From: Archegozetes longisetosus
Lineage: Eukaryota; Arthropoda; Arachnida; Sarcoptiformes; Trhypochthoniidae
Length of the DNA stretch: 64,000 nucleotides
Direction of reading: 5' to 3'
Assembly: GCA_018873245.2 (NCBI GenBank)
Contig: JAEMBT020000023.1
Span: 1-64,000, forward strand
Part shown: one piece after another, positions 9,108 through 19,679 of the stretch
Layout of the letters: each line of letters starts with the position of its first letter
How positions within the stretch are numbered: position 1 is the first letter of the stretch
Notes under the pieces: generated by a model
Databases searched by the model: none
Seen by the model: only the letters and a program-made list of their open reading frames with translations
Told to the model about the DNA's origin: nothing
Program-made: the position numbers and the translations under genes

Positions 9108-12100
9108 GTGCAGCTATATCGATTATATCACTTACAGTTCAAACCAATTTTACAATAATAACATTTATTTTACTACTAAAAGTTCTGATCCAATCTCTGA
9201 CATATTTGCACGTGATGTTGAGACTAAGTGTTACAACAATTTAAACGCAGCAATGAATTACATTAGAAGCCACAAAAGTGAAGTGACCATCAAAAATCAC
9301 ATTGATATAAGTTATAATAACACAGAATATTTAATAAATATTAAATTTAATACTTCATTGTCGACAACAAAACTCTATAAGACTGATCAAAATATATGTC
9401 TAACTTTTAACCACAATATCGGAAAGTCTACAAAGCTTTTATTGTTTATTTTTGAGCCGACAATTATTCAACGACTAAATCGCACAAACGGAGCAGTTAC
9501 TCCACAGTTTCGACACATTGAACAATTTGCTACAAATGTATTGCTGTATAGTTCGGTTGCTTGTCACGATACATTGAATTGGTTCACTTTCCTAAGTTAT
9601 TTGCTTGCAGACCAACAATGTGCCAATACCTTTTTTTCAACTATGATTCAAACTCTCCGCAAAATGCACTCTCGATTCCACAGAATTTCTACTTTCAAAT
9701 TATTAGTTTAGCTCCAAACTTGGAAATCAACATTGCGTTTGAGAAGCCACCACCAATCATTTCGTTGGACCATTTTTTGCGACATGTTTACCCACCAAAT
9801 GAATACATGAAGAAAAAACAGAATGGAAATCTTTTTCATTTAATTCAGAGACTTAGAATGCCTCTGATGAAACCAATAGTTAATGGTGTAAAGACCACTA
9901 CTATTGAAACAGTGGTTGAACCTGAACCCGAAACAACACTTGAAACCGAGACAATGACTGAAACCGAAACGACGCTTGAAACCGAGACAATGACTGAAAC
10001 CGAGACAATGACTGAAACCGAAACGATGACTGAAATTGGAACAATGACTGAACCTGAACCTGAAACCGAAACAACATCTGAAACCGAAACGATGACTGAA
10101 ATTGGAACAATGACTGAACCTGAACCTGAAACCGAAACAACATCTGAAACCGAAACAATGACTGAAACCGAAACTGGGGAAACTGCAATTGAACCTGAAA
10201 TTGAATCCGAGGTTGAATCTGAACCTGAAACAGTGGTTAGTGAACCTGAAGCAGTGGTTGGTGAAGAATCGGATGTAATAGTAGTTGAGGCAGTTTCTAA
10301 TGAACAATCTGATGAAATGGAGAGAGAACAAACAAGAGATTTGTTTCAATTGAAACTAGATTTTGATACACAAGATTTGAACTTATTAAATCATTTATTC
10401 GGAAAATTTTGGGAAATGGAAGTCGAAACACATAACGAACGCAACATTATGGTCGGATTGAGTTATTCTAGTTTTATAAACCATTATTGCGAAGTATGTA
10501 TGTTGACTGTACGTTATCGCTCACTTGTGACTCATTTTGACTCATTTTAGTGTATGAAAAATTCCAAATTCTTGGTTGTAATCAAAGGTAGAGACTCCCT
10601 GTATACAGTATTGACTCTGGATTCAAGGAAACCCTCAAAAACAATCATCTCAATTGGAACGATTTTCAAACTATTATTGTCAAAACTACCCCGTATTATC
10701 TGAGGTAAGTCAATCTTTCCTCAATGACAATTTACAGTTCTATAGCAATAATAGCTTTTCATAGTCGATTGGATTGCCCTACACAATCAACTTTGGTTTG
10801 ATTACATTCAGAAAATATAAGGAACTACCAAAAGATTTAAACATTGTTACGCTGTGCAGCCTTCTAAAGTTTCCGATGGAGTTTCTAAGCAGTTCTATGA
10901 AAACCAACTTGACTAGGGCTGGAATATTGAAAAGAATGCTCCCAGACTAAAGCTTCAACTTGATGGCGAAATATTTAACGATAGGTTCACGATTGAATTG
11001 TTACTTTTTAGTGTATTGGAACATTTTGATTATCATGCTATGCGAGACAAGGAAATCAAAATTCGAAACATAGTAAAGAATATGTTGGACATATTTCTAA
11101 CTGAGTTTAGGAGAGTTGACGAGAGTCAATTCAATAACATTATACACGGTTTTCAAATGTTTGTCAAATGCTTTACGCAGTGCGAACCATTTGTTGACAA
11201 GAGTATATTAGATTTTATACTGGCAATGTTTCGCGGATTGATTAACCTGTTGAAATATTGCAAATCTTCCAACAGTTTTCTGATTGAAGAGACTCAGTGT
11301 AAAACTAAATTTTACTCTGCACACACAATCAATGAAGTTGATGAAAATGAAGCATTTCGTACATTACTAACAATGACGGAAGATAATGACTTGCTTGCAA
11401 ACCATCTAAGATACTCGATAGAAAATTCAGAATTGCTTATAAGCTATTTCGGAGGATTATGTTCAATCAGAAGATTGAGATCGCATAATTTGCCTTTAAC
11501 AATTGTAGAGTTTGCAGGCTTGTCTTTCAAAAACATTTTATTTTATTCGCAGGAAAGAAACACTTATCGTACCAATAACTTGCCAAAATATAAACAACTT
11601 CTTAAAGATAATAATATCTTTTGGAGTGACGTTTCCCATGTTAAGATGTTTTTTGAGCTCAGTGAATTTAAAGGTTGTTCAAGATGTATAAATTTTGACG
11701 AGATTATATTATTCTTTGTCAAACTAAGTCGATATCTTAGACTATTTCACGATACAAAGCTCGATAGAAATGTAGAAACGAAAATGGCCAGAAATTATAT
11801 CGTACACATACTAAACAAGTTGATTCATGAAAACACTAAAAGCCAAGACATTGTATATAGTAGCAATTCGCACGATAGTTGCACAGTAAATTCCGGAATG
11901 CATGTTCACTTGCAGTTTTGCGATTTTAGTGTAAACGACAGTAGAGAACCCAGTCTTAATCATCCACATATTATACTTTCTCACAACAATTCACATACAG
12001 TTATCGACCTTAACAATCATATTGGTAGTAGAAAAGGCAATTATAAAAAATGTGCTATAAATGATCAACAATACTTGAAACCACATTCCAATTCTCCTTC

Positions 12101-12467
12101 CAAAGAGCTTGCTATAATATTTAACAAGGACGATAATCTAAAGCGTCAAAAGAGTCTATTTTTCTTTAACGTTTTCTTGTCTTATTTAATTGGAGTCGTA
12201 AACTTGGAATATTGGACTTGCAGAACAAACATTAACGATCCAATTATAAGTGCAGATCAACTAGACGAAAATAGTTTTATAAATTTAATAACTACTTTAG
12301 ACAAGAAGCTTATTGAATTGATGAATAGCCAAGACTATCTTTCCAATATGGATTTTATGTTAATCTTTATAATTTGGAAAATTTACGCAAAGTGTGACTG
12401 TATACTAACAAATTGTCATATCGCGATTCTCCTATATTACTGTCTAAATTCTCATTTCACAGTGTAA
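9106..12467 (+). pseudogene. Large gene with acidic Glu/Thr repeat, broken by frameshifts
   Basis: Begins with an ATG at 9106 that overlaps the divergent 8634-9107 start. The first frame runs to about 9590, the next from there to 10550; the segment 10551-10997 is disrupted in all frames but contains recognisable continuing pieces; then a 480-residue open frame runs to 12467. The segment 9905-10250 encodes a low-complexity repeat of Glu, Thr and Pro (units like TETMTETE) with a tandem duplication of about 72 bases. The intact product would have been about 1,100 residues. The C-terminal part looks helical and soluble, with scattered Cys. No family recognised. The 10550-10998 gap includes GTAAGT...TTACAG, but only 34 nt apart, too short to trust as an intron. 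Confidence 0.5.
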
Positions 12468-12526
12468 ATATTAACGGTGTTATTTTGTAAAACTTTTCGT
12501 CTAAACAATAAAACTTGTAATCAATA

Positions 12527-12910
12527 ATGGTTGTGAGGGTACACTGTATAAATTGCAATCCGCAAGACATATTGAATTGTACTGATTTAAATCAAACCTA
12601 TGGCAGTTTGCTAAACGTTCTTACTCAAGTTACTTGTGAACCGTATACAAAATTTATGGTTGCTATTGATAATGGCAGACACGGAAATGAATATAGATCC
12701 GTTACGCTCACAAATCCAAACATGACATTGGCAGATTACTACGCAAAGTATTTCAACACCTATCCATCTTCTGGACGAATAACAGTCATGCGAGTAAGTA
12801 CATCATCATTCTATTCAAACGAAAATAATGATCCGAATGTTGTTAAACATAAAGACAATGTCAGAAGAATAAACAGTGTAGACAGAAGTCAAAAGTACAG
12901 AAGATTATAA
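12527..12910 (+). CDS. Hypothetical small protein
   Basis: 127 residues from an ATG in good context (TCAATAATGG). The first 90 residues look like a compact alpha/beta domain, starting with a VVRVHCINCNPQD strand that could coordinate metal through its close cysteines. The C-terminal 35 residues are basic and Asn/Ser/Arg-rich. No signal peptide or membrane segment. Lies between the broken 9106-12467 gene and the convergent 12982-13599 gene. Family not recognised. Confidence 0.6.
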   Translation: MVVRVHCINCNPQDILNCTDLNQTYGSLLNVLTQVTCEPYTKFMVAIDNGRHGNEYRSVTLTNPNMTLADYYAKYFNTYPSSGRITVMRVSTSSFYSNENNDPNVVKHKDNVRRINSVDRSQKYRRL

Positions 12911-12981
12911 ACAAGTTTATTTCGTATTCTCATATAGAAATTTGTGAAGCTTACAAAATTCGACTCTATCGTTTGGATAGT

Positions 12982-13599
12982 TCATTCGATAATACAATTT
13001 TCACAGTTGATCAGTGAAAATTTGTCATTTATTTTGGAAACTTGTCTAATAATGTAATAAATTGGCAATACTCTGTCATAATATTTCTCATAGGATAGAG
13101 CCGTTAGTAATTCTTTCAATATAAACAAAGAAAGTTTATTAGAACAGTCATTTTGGTCGTATAGTATGACGTGATTGTTATCTCTATATGTTTGTATGAT
13201 CTGCTCGATTATCCTATAAATTTTACTGGAATTCTTACTCATCGAATGAGTCATCAAGTCATTCCAACAAATCACTTTGTTTGTTTGTTCAATACTTAAC
13301 TCCGCCCGAAGTGAATTGTGCAATCCGGGATAAAATACGTATGACTTGCGCTCGTCTTGCCTAGTATGTGTTTGGTCGTCATTTTTGTAATCTGGTTCTT
13401 CTATACTGATGAATTTTAGTGTTTTCAAATTATTCAAGTCGATGTAGAATTCAAGTTCTGGAGGCAGTTTCTGCTCATATAAACGATTGAAAAACTGCTT
13501 CGCAAAACTATTGGAGCAAAGAAATAATCTATACTTTGGCTTTTTAATATTGGGATTGTTTATATCAACCAGAATTGGTATCAACTGTTGACCAGCCAT
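12982..13599 (-). CDS. Hypothetical protein
   Basis: 205 residues from an ATG at 13599, one base away from the start of the divergent gene at 13601. Alternating strands and helices (PKYRLFLCSNSFAKQFF; VILYDQNDCSNKLSLFILKELL) suggest a soluble alpha/beta protein. No signal peptide or membrane segment, and no catalytic motif I can name. The shared start region with 13601 means the two promoters overlap the opposite coding sequences. Confidence 0.55.
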   Translation of the reverse strand: MAGQQLIPILVDINNPNIKKPKYRLFLCSNSFAKQFFNRLYEQKLPPELEFYIDLNNLKTLKFISIEEPDYKNDDQTHTRQDERKSYVFYPGLHNSLRAELSIEQTNKVICWNDLMTHSMSKNSSKIYRIIEQIIQTYRDNNHVILYDQNDCSNKLSLFILKELLTALSYEKYYDRVLPIYYIIRQVSKINDKFSLINCENCIIE

Positions 13600-13600
13600 T

Positions 13601-14029
13601 ATGAAGAATTGTCAAATCAACTCTTGGATAATATTTATTGTTTTTATTTGTTATTTTAATTCAATAATATTTACAAAACCAACTACTCAACCAACTGTTA
13701 CATTTGACAAAACTGGAGTTGTCATCAATGGACACAAGTTTCGTCTTCAAAACAAGTCAAAAGACGTTGCTGTCAAACAATTCTCTCAAAATATGACCAG
13801 GATATTGGATACGATTCGCAAGACAAACTTATCCTCGACAACTAAACACCAAAACTATCAATTGAAACCAGTGTTTGTTTTTTGGCCTGTTCGTCGCTTG
13901 TTGGAGGATTACTTTTACTTACAAAGGCTAAATGCTGTAAGAAACAGAATGGCTAAGTCTCCATCAGCAAAGATTGTGATGACAAATCTCCCAGTGATAC
14001 TTCATTTGGTTTTTCAAACTTTATACTGA
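13601..14029 (+). CDS. Small secreted or membrane-anchored protein
   Basis: 142 residues. The N-terminus is a hydrophobic signal peptide or anchor (WIIFIVFICYFNSIIF, about residues 9-24), followed by Thr/Pro-rich sequence and N-glycosylation sequons (NMT, NLS). The rest is basic. It overlaps the 3' end of the convergent 13953-16115 gene by 77 bases and abuts the start of 12982-13599. Small secreted or envelope protein is the best description; no family recognised. Confidence 0.6.
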   Translation: MKNCQINSWIIFIVFICYFNSIIFTKPTTQPTVTFDKTGVVINGHKFRLQNKSKDVAVKQFSQNMTRILDTIRKTNLSSTTKHQNYQLKPVFVFWPVRRLLEDYFYLQRLNAVRNRMAKSPSAKIVMTNLPVILHLVFQTLY

Positions 14030-16115
14030 AAGGATATAGCTTTCTTAATATGTTGAGCATTAGCTCCTCAAGTTTCAAATTGGACTGATAAATGTTGTAG
14101 AATCCATTCGAGTCTAGCAAATATCCGGTCAAGTATATAATTACCGGAGTTGCCAGCTTATTTTCATTTCTCAGTTGTATTAAATTTTTTGTAAAATTTT
14201 GATTATATTCTTTAATATTTTGTTGAATTTTTTCCTTTTCACCCACAAATTGATTTGTAATACATGTAACTGGATTAATAAAATGCCATTCAGGCTCATT
14301 GTTGATTAAATCAAAAGCCGATTCAATGAAAGTAGCGAGGTTATTGTTGAGCACGGATGACTTGATATTCTCTATACACTCATTAGTCACTTCATATATT
14401 CCGCTGGCATTTCCTGTAAGTAAAATATTGTATGCAGACTTAATATCGGGATAAATGTTCTTTTTGAAATCGGTACACTTATTTACCAAGCCCTGGTATC
14501 GACTGCCGTGCATTTCACCCTTAAATCGAATCTTTGCCTGAGCAGGATCCTCATTCTTACTAATTTCACTAGATATTACTGAACAGAATAAGCTAAAAAA
14601 GATAAACTTTGATCTGTCTTTGAAATAAATATACGGAATATTGGTGGCTACAGATTGCGATATAATTTTCTCGTCTTTTCGTTTTGTTCGATTCAAGTAG
14701 TTGAAGTAAATTTCTTTTAGTTGCGAAGTTTTCTTAAACAACTCTATATCAAACATGTCACTCTCGTTTTCCAAGTTGACAACATTTCTTACATAGTTTT
14801 GACTTTTGTTCAAAACTACTTTGTCATTGACAGTTAGAAACTTGTCAATAATTTGGGAAAGTTGTACAAAATCCAAATACGAAGGACATATTTGACGATA
14901 GAGATCATCAAAATAACCCGACAAGATTAGTGCAAAAATATTAATTGGTGCGTCGAGACAGGACGCCAAACTATTTGTACCGTAATTGAATATTGTGTCA
15001 TTTTCATCCTTAATCTCATTATTAAGTAACTGATATAGGCTTGGCAGTACACTTATGATTGCAACCCATGGACTAATCATCTGGAATGTTTTTCTACCAA
15101 GGTTAGCTACGCTTTCCATCACAAATTTGAACTTGTAAAAGTTGAACATTATGCTCGCTAACGTGTCCGAATCGAGTACCACAACATTGGACTTTTTAAA
15201 ATAGTCAATCACTTCTGCCAAAACATAGTGTTGTTTTTCTTGCTGTTTTTTACTCTTGTTTGAAGATTCCAGTAGTAACATTTTCAATAGATTGTGTGGC
15301 ATTAATTTCTTGAGAACCACATTACTCTCCAGATAGGTTTTAAATACTCTCAAGACACTTATGGTAAATTCCAACAGTTTCAAGTGTCTGCCAGTAATGT
15401 TTAGGGAATCCTTTTGACTAATAATCTCATTAATCTTTCTGTTTAGTGAAATGAGAACATTATCAAACAGACCACTTATAACACAAAAGTTTTCGTTGTT
15501 TTTCGAATCGTCGCTAAAAATTTCCGGCGATTCAATTGTCACCAGTTCACAAGTGTCAGAGTCAACTTTTTTCCAACTTATAAATCTACTCCAAATAAAT
15601 CCCAGTGAGATTGTTTTCTCAAATATTAGTTGAAACGAATTTCTGATTAGTAGTGGTCTAGGTTCAATTTGATAATCGTTACACTTCATATGGTAACCAA
15701 TACATGGATAAGACTTTACCAGTGACAAGTAAATTATCGAAGCTAGTGTTATCGAATTTTCGCACCACATGTGTGTAAGTAGGTCGTTTAGATGAATCCT
15801 GTTTCTGCACTCATATTCTCTGCACACAAAGTATAGTTCTCCTAAAGTACACTTGTCGTGTTCCTCAATAATTGAACAGTTTGAATCCCATTCAATTTGC
15901 CAACTGTTGTGACTATTTTCCATGTGACAACATAACTTTTGAGGGGTTTGCGATACCAGAACATTACCAATATTTATGAGTTCGCTATTTAGCTCCCTTA
16001 GACGATCAAAGCTACTGTAGTAAAACTTGTCTAAATAATAAATTATAAATTCTCTAATTTTTTCAATGTTCAACTGATTGTTAAATGCAAAAGATTTGTA
16101 TTGCTCGAAATCCAT
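13953..16115 (-). CDS. Large hypothetical protein (720 residues)
   Basis: Uninterrupted 720-residue frame from an ATG at 16115, with the divergent patatin gene starting at 16117. The N-terminal 150 residues are rich in Cys and His (paired cysteines at LCCH, NCSIIEEHDKC, CREYECR and MWCEN), suggesting a metal-binding module. The central part is helical and hydrophobic but without clear membrane spans. The C-terminal quarter is helical. No motif of a known enzyme is evident. It is one of few long genes here without a frame break, which argues for present or recent selection. Candidate structural or core protein. Confidence 0.65.
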   Translation of the reverse strand: MDFEQYKSFAFNNQLNIEKIREFIIYYLDKFYYSSFDRLRELNSELINIGNVLVSQTPQKLCCHMENSHNSWQIEWDSNCSIIEEHDKCTLGELYFVCREYECRNRIHLNDLLTHMWCENSITLASIIYLSLVKSYPCIGYHMKCNDYQIEPRPLLIRNSFQLIFEKTISLGFIWSRFISWKKVDSDTCELVTIESPEIFSDDSKNNENFCVISGLFDNVLISLNRKINEIISQKDSLNITGRHLKLLEFTISVLRVFKTYLESNVVLKKLMPHNLLKMLLLESSNKSKKQQEKQHYVLAEVIDYFKKSNVVVLDSDTLASIMFNFYKFKFVMESVANLGRKTFQMISPWVAIISVLPSLYQLLNNEIKDENDTIFNYGTNSLASCLDAPINIFALILSGYFDDLYRQICPSYLDFVQLSQIIDKFLTVNDKVVLNKSQNYVRNVVNLENESDMFDIELFKKTSQLKEIYFNYLNRTKRKDEKIISQSVATNIPYIYFKDRSKFIFFSLFCSVISSEISKNEDPAQAKIRFKGEMHGSRYQGLVNKCTDFKKNIYPDIKSAYNILLTGNASGIYEVTNECIENIKSSVLNNNLATFIESAFDLINNEPEWHFINPVTCITNQFVGEKEKIQQNIKEYNQNFTKNLIQLRNENKLATPVIIYLTGYLLDSNGFYNIYQSNLKLEELMLNILRKLYPFSIKFEKPNEVSLGDLSSQSLLMET

Positions 16116-16116
16116 A

Positions 16117-16851
16117 ATGAATCACGATTTATTAATTCTTCCACCCGGTGGACTAAGAGGTTGTATGCTGCAAAATTTAACAAATCTATTTATTTACAAA
16201 GATAAATTATTCCGTTATTGTAACGAAATTTGTTGTGCCAGTGGTGGATCACTGTTTCTCAGTTTGAGATTATGTGAAGATATTTTCAAAGAAAGTTTCC
16301 ACAATGATGTTTGTCACAAAAATTCCATTCATTGGCACTGCAATAATTGTTTGGAAACAAATTGCCAAGATTTTGACAACAAGTATGTTCATCCGACAAG
16401 TCTCTTTACAATTGTAAATATTATCAATGATATTGAGAGTATAAAAAAGTTTCTGAAAGATGTAGATTTCAGTGTTGTTAACGAATTGTATCCATTTAAG
16501 AAAATTAACATTATAGCTACTGAGATTGATATATATTTTAATAAAAAGGAAAAAGTCTACAACTATGACAAGACACCAAACAGTAGTCTGTGGGAAGCTG
16601 TAGTTCATTCGTCTAGTTTTGTTCCAAACATTAGTTTTGGCAAAACATTTCACCTGGATGGTGTTTATAGTTTTGAAAATTATATCGAGAAAAAGTTGGC
16701 TCAATTTAAAAGTCCAATTCAGATTACTCCAAGATTCAATAGTTTACTAAGCAGAAAAGAAATTAAATCAATATATTTGGACTCGAGTCTGTATAATACC
16801 CAAAATGATTGTATCAATCAGCTAATAAATATATATTCATTTAACCTTTAA
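16117..16851 (+). CDS. Patatin-like phospholipase
   Basis: 244 residues. Patatin-family acyl hydrolases release fatty acids from phospholipids with a Ser-Asp dyad. Seen here: the oxyanion-hole motif GGLRG near residues 9-13, the nucleophile elbow CASGGS (G-x-S-x-G with the first Gly replaced by Cys) near residues 40-45, and the catalytic Asp in HLDGVYS near residue 190. Spacing and order match the family. The Cys-rich insert (HWHCNNCLETNCQ) is unusual. The start is one base from the divergent 16115 start. Patatin-like enzymes occur in several large insect DNA viruses, where lipid remodelling has been suggested. The last 200 bases are duplicated at 30620-30790. Confidence 0.85.
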   Translation: MNHDLLILPPGGLRGCMLQNLTNLFIYKDKLFRYCNEICCASGGSLFLSLRLCEDIFKESFHNDVCHKNSIHWHCNNCLETNCQDFDNKYVHPTSLFTIVNIINDIESIKKFLKDVDFSVVNELYPFKKINIIATEIDIYFNKKEKVYNYDKTPNSSLWEAVVHSSSFVPNISFGKTFHLDGVYSFENYIEKKLAQFKSPIQITPRFNSLLSRKEIKSIYLDSSLYNTQNDCINQLINIYSFNL

Positions 16852-17170
16852 CCCCAAAATATGCAAAAAAAAAAAAATGAATAATTAACATATATATATA
16901 ATATATATATAGATCGAGTACAAGTGAACGGCTAGAAATCTCTTTCTAGAGAGAAACCGGAAATCTTTTCTAGAGAACGCCGATCAACACCTCTATTTAT
17001 ACCCAATATTCGACATTATTCCTCCAGTTCTACTGATAAGGATCTGATTTACTATTGGTTCATTCTTATCAGTAAAATATTCTTTTTAAAACTTTTTCGA
17101 AAAACAACTTTATCTTGAACGCTGACCCAATTATTTCGTACCCAAGATTTGGTATAAATACTGGTGTTGC
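16850..17170 (+). repeat. hr3: dispersed repeat with divergent TATA boxes
   Basis: Begins directly at the patatin stop (ACCTTTAACCCCAAAA), then the AT palindrome (about 16890-16912), one full and one partial tandem unit (about 16917-16978), the GCCGATCAACACC block, a minus-strand TATA (about 16992-17001), the ACTGATAAG...CTTATCAGT inverted repeat (about 17032-17073), and a plus-strand TATA (GGTATAAATA at about 17151-17160). The two TATA boxes face away from each other about 160 bp apart. Confidence 0.8.
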
Positions 17171-17998
17171 TTCGTGTGGTCGTTTCTCTTTAGAATGGGA
17201 ATGTCTAACCATTCGTAATGCGTCTACGATATCGCCCATTTGTCAGTCAAACCTAATGTAGAAATACACATAATGATTGAAAACAATGCTTTGCGCTAAA
17301 GTATCTTTTAAGGGGTGTCATGATTGTACTTTTTCGAAAAACAACTTTCATCTCCAATACTAGCCGGTAATTATTATTTTAGAGAATAAACTCTACATAA
17401 ACACATCAAATTAAGTGTATGAAATCAAAAACTATAAACAGATTTCTAAATTTCTAAATTTATAATATGGAATACAGAACTTTATTGTTGCAACAATCCT
17501 TTGAGTATTTAGGGTAACCAATTGCATTGTAACTGTTATTTAAAACACATTGAATTGTATGGAGAGATGCTAATTTCGACATCAATGAAACTTAACTTGT
17601 CTTGTAATAAGAACTATTACCAAATTCGGGTATAAATAGAGCTATTGTTTGATTTACTGATTTGCTAGAAAGCAATTTCTGGCCCATTATTCTTCTCAAA
17701 TTAATAAAGTTTATGTTTTCAAACTATTTTACTGATTGATATATATCCTTACATGCGTATAGTTTCCTTTTGGAAAAATTTTGGAATTTCAGAATTTTGT
17801 ATATCCAGCCTTATATGATATATTACGAGTTGATATATTCAAATCTTTTAAAAGAGTTTGAATAAAGTTTGAACACAGTTTTGTAGTTCTGTCAATAATA
17901 TAACCAAGAACGGTTTAACTTTTCCATTCCCACAAGCAATCGGTGGTCAAAAAATAACTCTATCTCGAATGCTGTCCTAATGATTCCAACATAATTCC
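17171..17998. other. Non-coding stretch
   Basis: No gene seen. Downstream of the plus-strand TATA box lies GCGTCTACGATATCG at about 17220, the recurring palindromic motif, then AT-rich sequence with a second GGGTATAAATAGAGC TATA-like site near 17630. This may be a non-coding transcription unit or decayed repeat. Confidence 0.45.
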
Positions 17999-18525
17999 GA
18001 AAAACAGCTTATCCAATCGGCCTTATTCTCATAGTTTATAAAATCCAAATTCCAAAAAACAACTTATCCAATCGACCTCATTCTCATAGTTTATAAAATC
18101 CAAATTCCAAAAAACAACTTATCAAATCGGCCTCATTCTCATAGTTTATAAAATCCAAATTCCAAAAAACAACTTATCCAATCGACCTCATTCTCATAGT
18201 TTATAAAATCCAAACTCCAAAAAACAACTTATCAAATCGGCCTCATTCTCATAGTTTTATAAATCCAAATTCCATAAAAAACAACTTATCCAATCGGCCT
18301 TATTCTCATAGTTTATAAAATCCAAACTCCAAAAAAACAACTTATCCAGTCGGCCTCATTCTCATAGTTTATAAAATCCAAACTCCAAAAAAACAACTTA
18401 TCCAATCGGCCTCATTCTCATAGTTTATAAAATCCAAATTCCAAAAACAACTTACCCAATCGGCCTCATTCTCATAGTTTATAAAATCCAAATTCCAAAA
18501 AAACAACGTTTATCTCGAATGCCGA
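17999..18525 (+). repeat. Nine-copy tandem array of a ~57-bp unit
   Basis: Nine direct copies, each with CTTATCCAATCGGCCTCATT or a close variant followed by CTCATAGTTTATAAAATCC and an A-rich spacer; copies begin near 18003, 18060, 18116, 18173, 18230, 18287, 18341, 18396 and 18450. Copies 2-3 and 4-5 share variants as a pair, so a dimer was duplicated. A tenth, diverged copy switches to the TTATCTCGAATGCCGACC box common to the hr flanks, so the array grew from hr material. Confidence 0.85.
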
Positions 18526-18820
18526 CCTAGTTATTCCAAGTATAAAATAATTCTTACAACGAGAAGAGTTACTATTCCGTTTGGTCTCTGCATATGCATT
18601 CAAAAAACTTGAAACTTGAAACTTGAAACTTACCACTGTACGATATCATTCACATGAGTTTTCCCAACAGACTAATATCAGGTTAATTTCTCACAATGCA
18701 CGTAATGTTATCAGACTCGAGTCATATAATTTATTGCAGTCAAAGGATGTGACAACATTCATTACATAGGCGTTTCAACGGAACTAATTTTCTTTGTTTG
18801 TTAGATACTAGTCTATAACA
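18526..18820. other. Non-coding stretch upstream of the phosphatase gene
   Basis: Contains GAAACTTGAAACTTGAAACTT (a short tandem repeat near 18610) and a TACGATATCATTCACATG variant of the recurring motif near 18639. No open frame of note. It should hold the promoter of the 18821 gene, but no strong TATA box is obvious. Confidence 0.4.
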
Positions 18821-19679
18821 ATGTCCAAGCTACTAAAGTTAGACTTGCAAAAAATGGAGTATAATTCCATAGATTTTCTTATTAGATCAATTTTCAATTT
18901 TATTCCAAAGTTTGATAGTACATCATATGATTCAATAATTGTTGAATTGAATAGATTGAGTGATTGCAAAAAACTGTGTCGCTATTCAGATATATTTGCT
19001 TACAAGTTTAACAGGGTACCTCTTTTGGATGGAAAGTTCATCAACGCTTCCAGGATCGAATTGGCAAAGATTGACAAAATTTTCACCCAATCCCCAATCT
19101 TGACTGAACATCCTATAGAGAATGCAGTCGACAATTTCAAAAATGGTCATCGAGCACAGAGTTAATAACATTATTATGCTCAATGGATTTGATTCAAACT
19201 GTAGAGATTACTTTGAAAAGTTGAGTTGGATTTCTGCTGAAAAAAACAATGGAATCTATTGCAAACGTATAATCAATTTTCATGACTGCTCGATGACTGT
19301 CAATCACATCCAATACTTGAATTGGCCTGATCATAATAACCCCGAAATGACTGAATTTTCCTTATTCTATAAGCAATTTGAAAGTGTGTTGAAAGAACCA
19401 AATACAATTATTCATTGTAAGGCTGGTGTTGGAAGAACTGGTGTACTACTCCTAATTTACACATGCGATAAACTTTTGAAACAATACAAGAAAGTTGATG
19501 TTGTCACTGTTTTACAACAACTAAGAATGCAGAGAATGGAACTGGTTCAAACTCCCGATCAGTTTCGGTTTGTTATTCAACAACTTCTCATTCTTTATAA
19601 TCTTACCAAAGAAAACCTAACATTGAAATACAATCCATTTGATTGTGCATCCAACTCTATAATCATTTCATATCATTAG
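18821..19679 (+). pseudogene. Protein tyrosine phosphatase, one frameshift
   Basis: Classical protein tyrosine phosphatase of about 285 residues: removes phosphate from phosphotyrosine through a Cys-phosphate intermediate. Seen: the substrate region KFNRVPLL...FINASRI, the WPD loop NWPDH (about 19324), and the P-loop HCKAGVGRTG (HC-x5-R, about 19412), followed by a Q-loop-like QTPDQFRFV. All catalytic residues are present. The frame changes once, at an A5 run near 19138; the sequence on both sides aligns to the same family, so one extra A accounts for it. Phosphatases of this type are widespread in baculoviruses and bracoviruses, where they act on host signalling. Whether this copy is functional depends on that base. 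Confidence 0.85.

Noticed and set aside
9840..10349. Long Phe/Arg/Gln-rich open frames antisense to the acidic repeat
   Set aside because: They are the complement of the GAAACCGAAAC repeat in the 9106-12467 gene; composition is imposed by the repeat.
10712..10748. GTAAGT...TTACAG as an intron in the broken 9106-12467 gene
   Set aside because: Only about 34 nt, and flanking frames are not restored cleanly.
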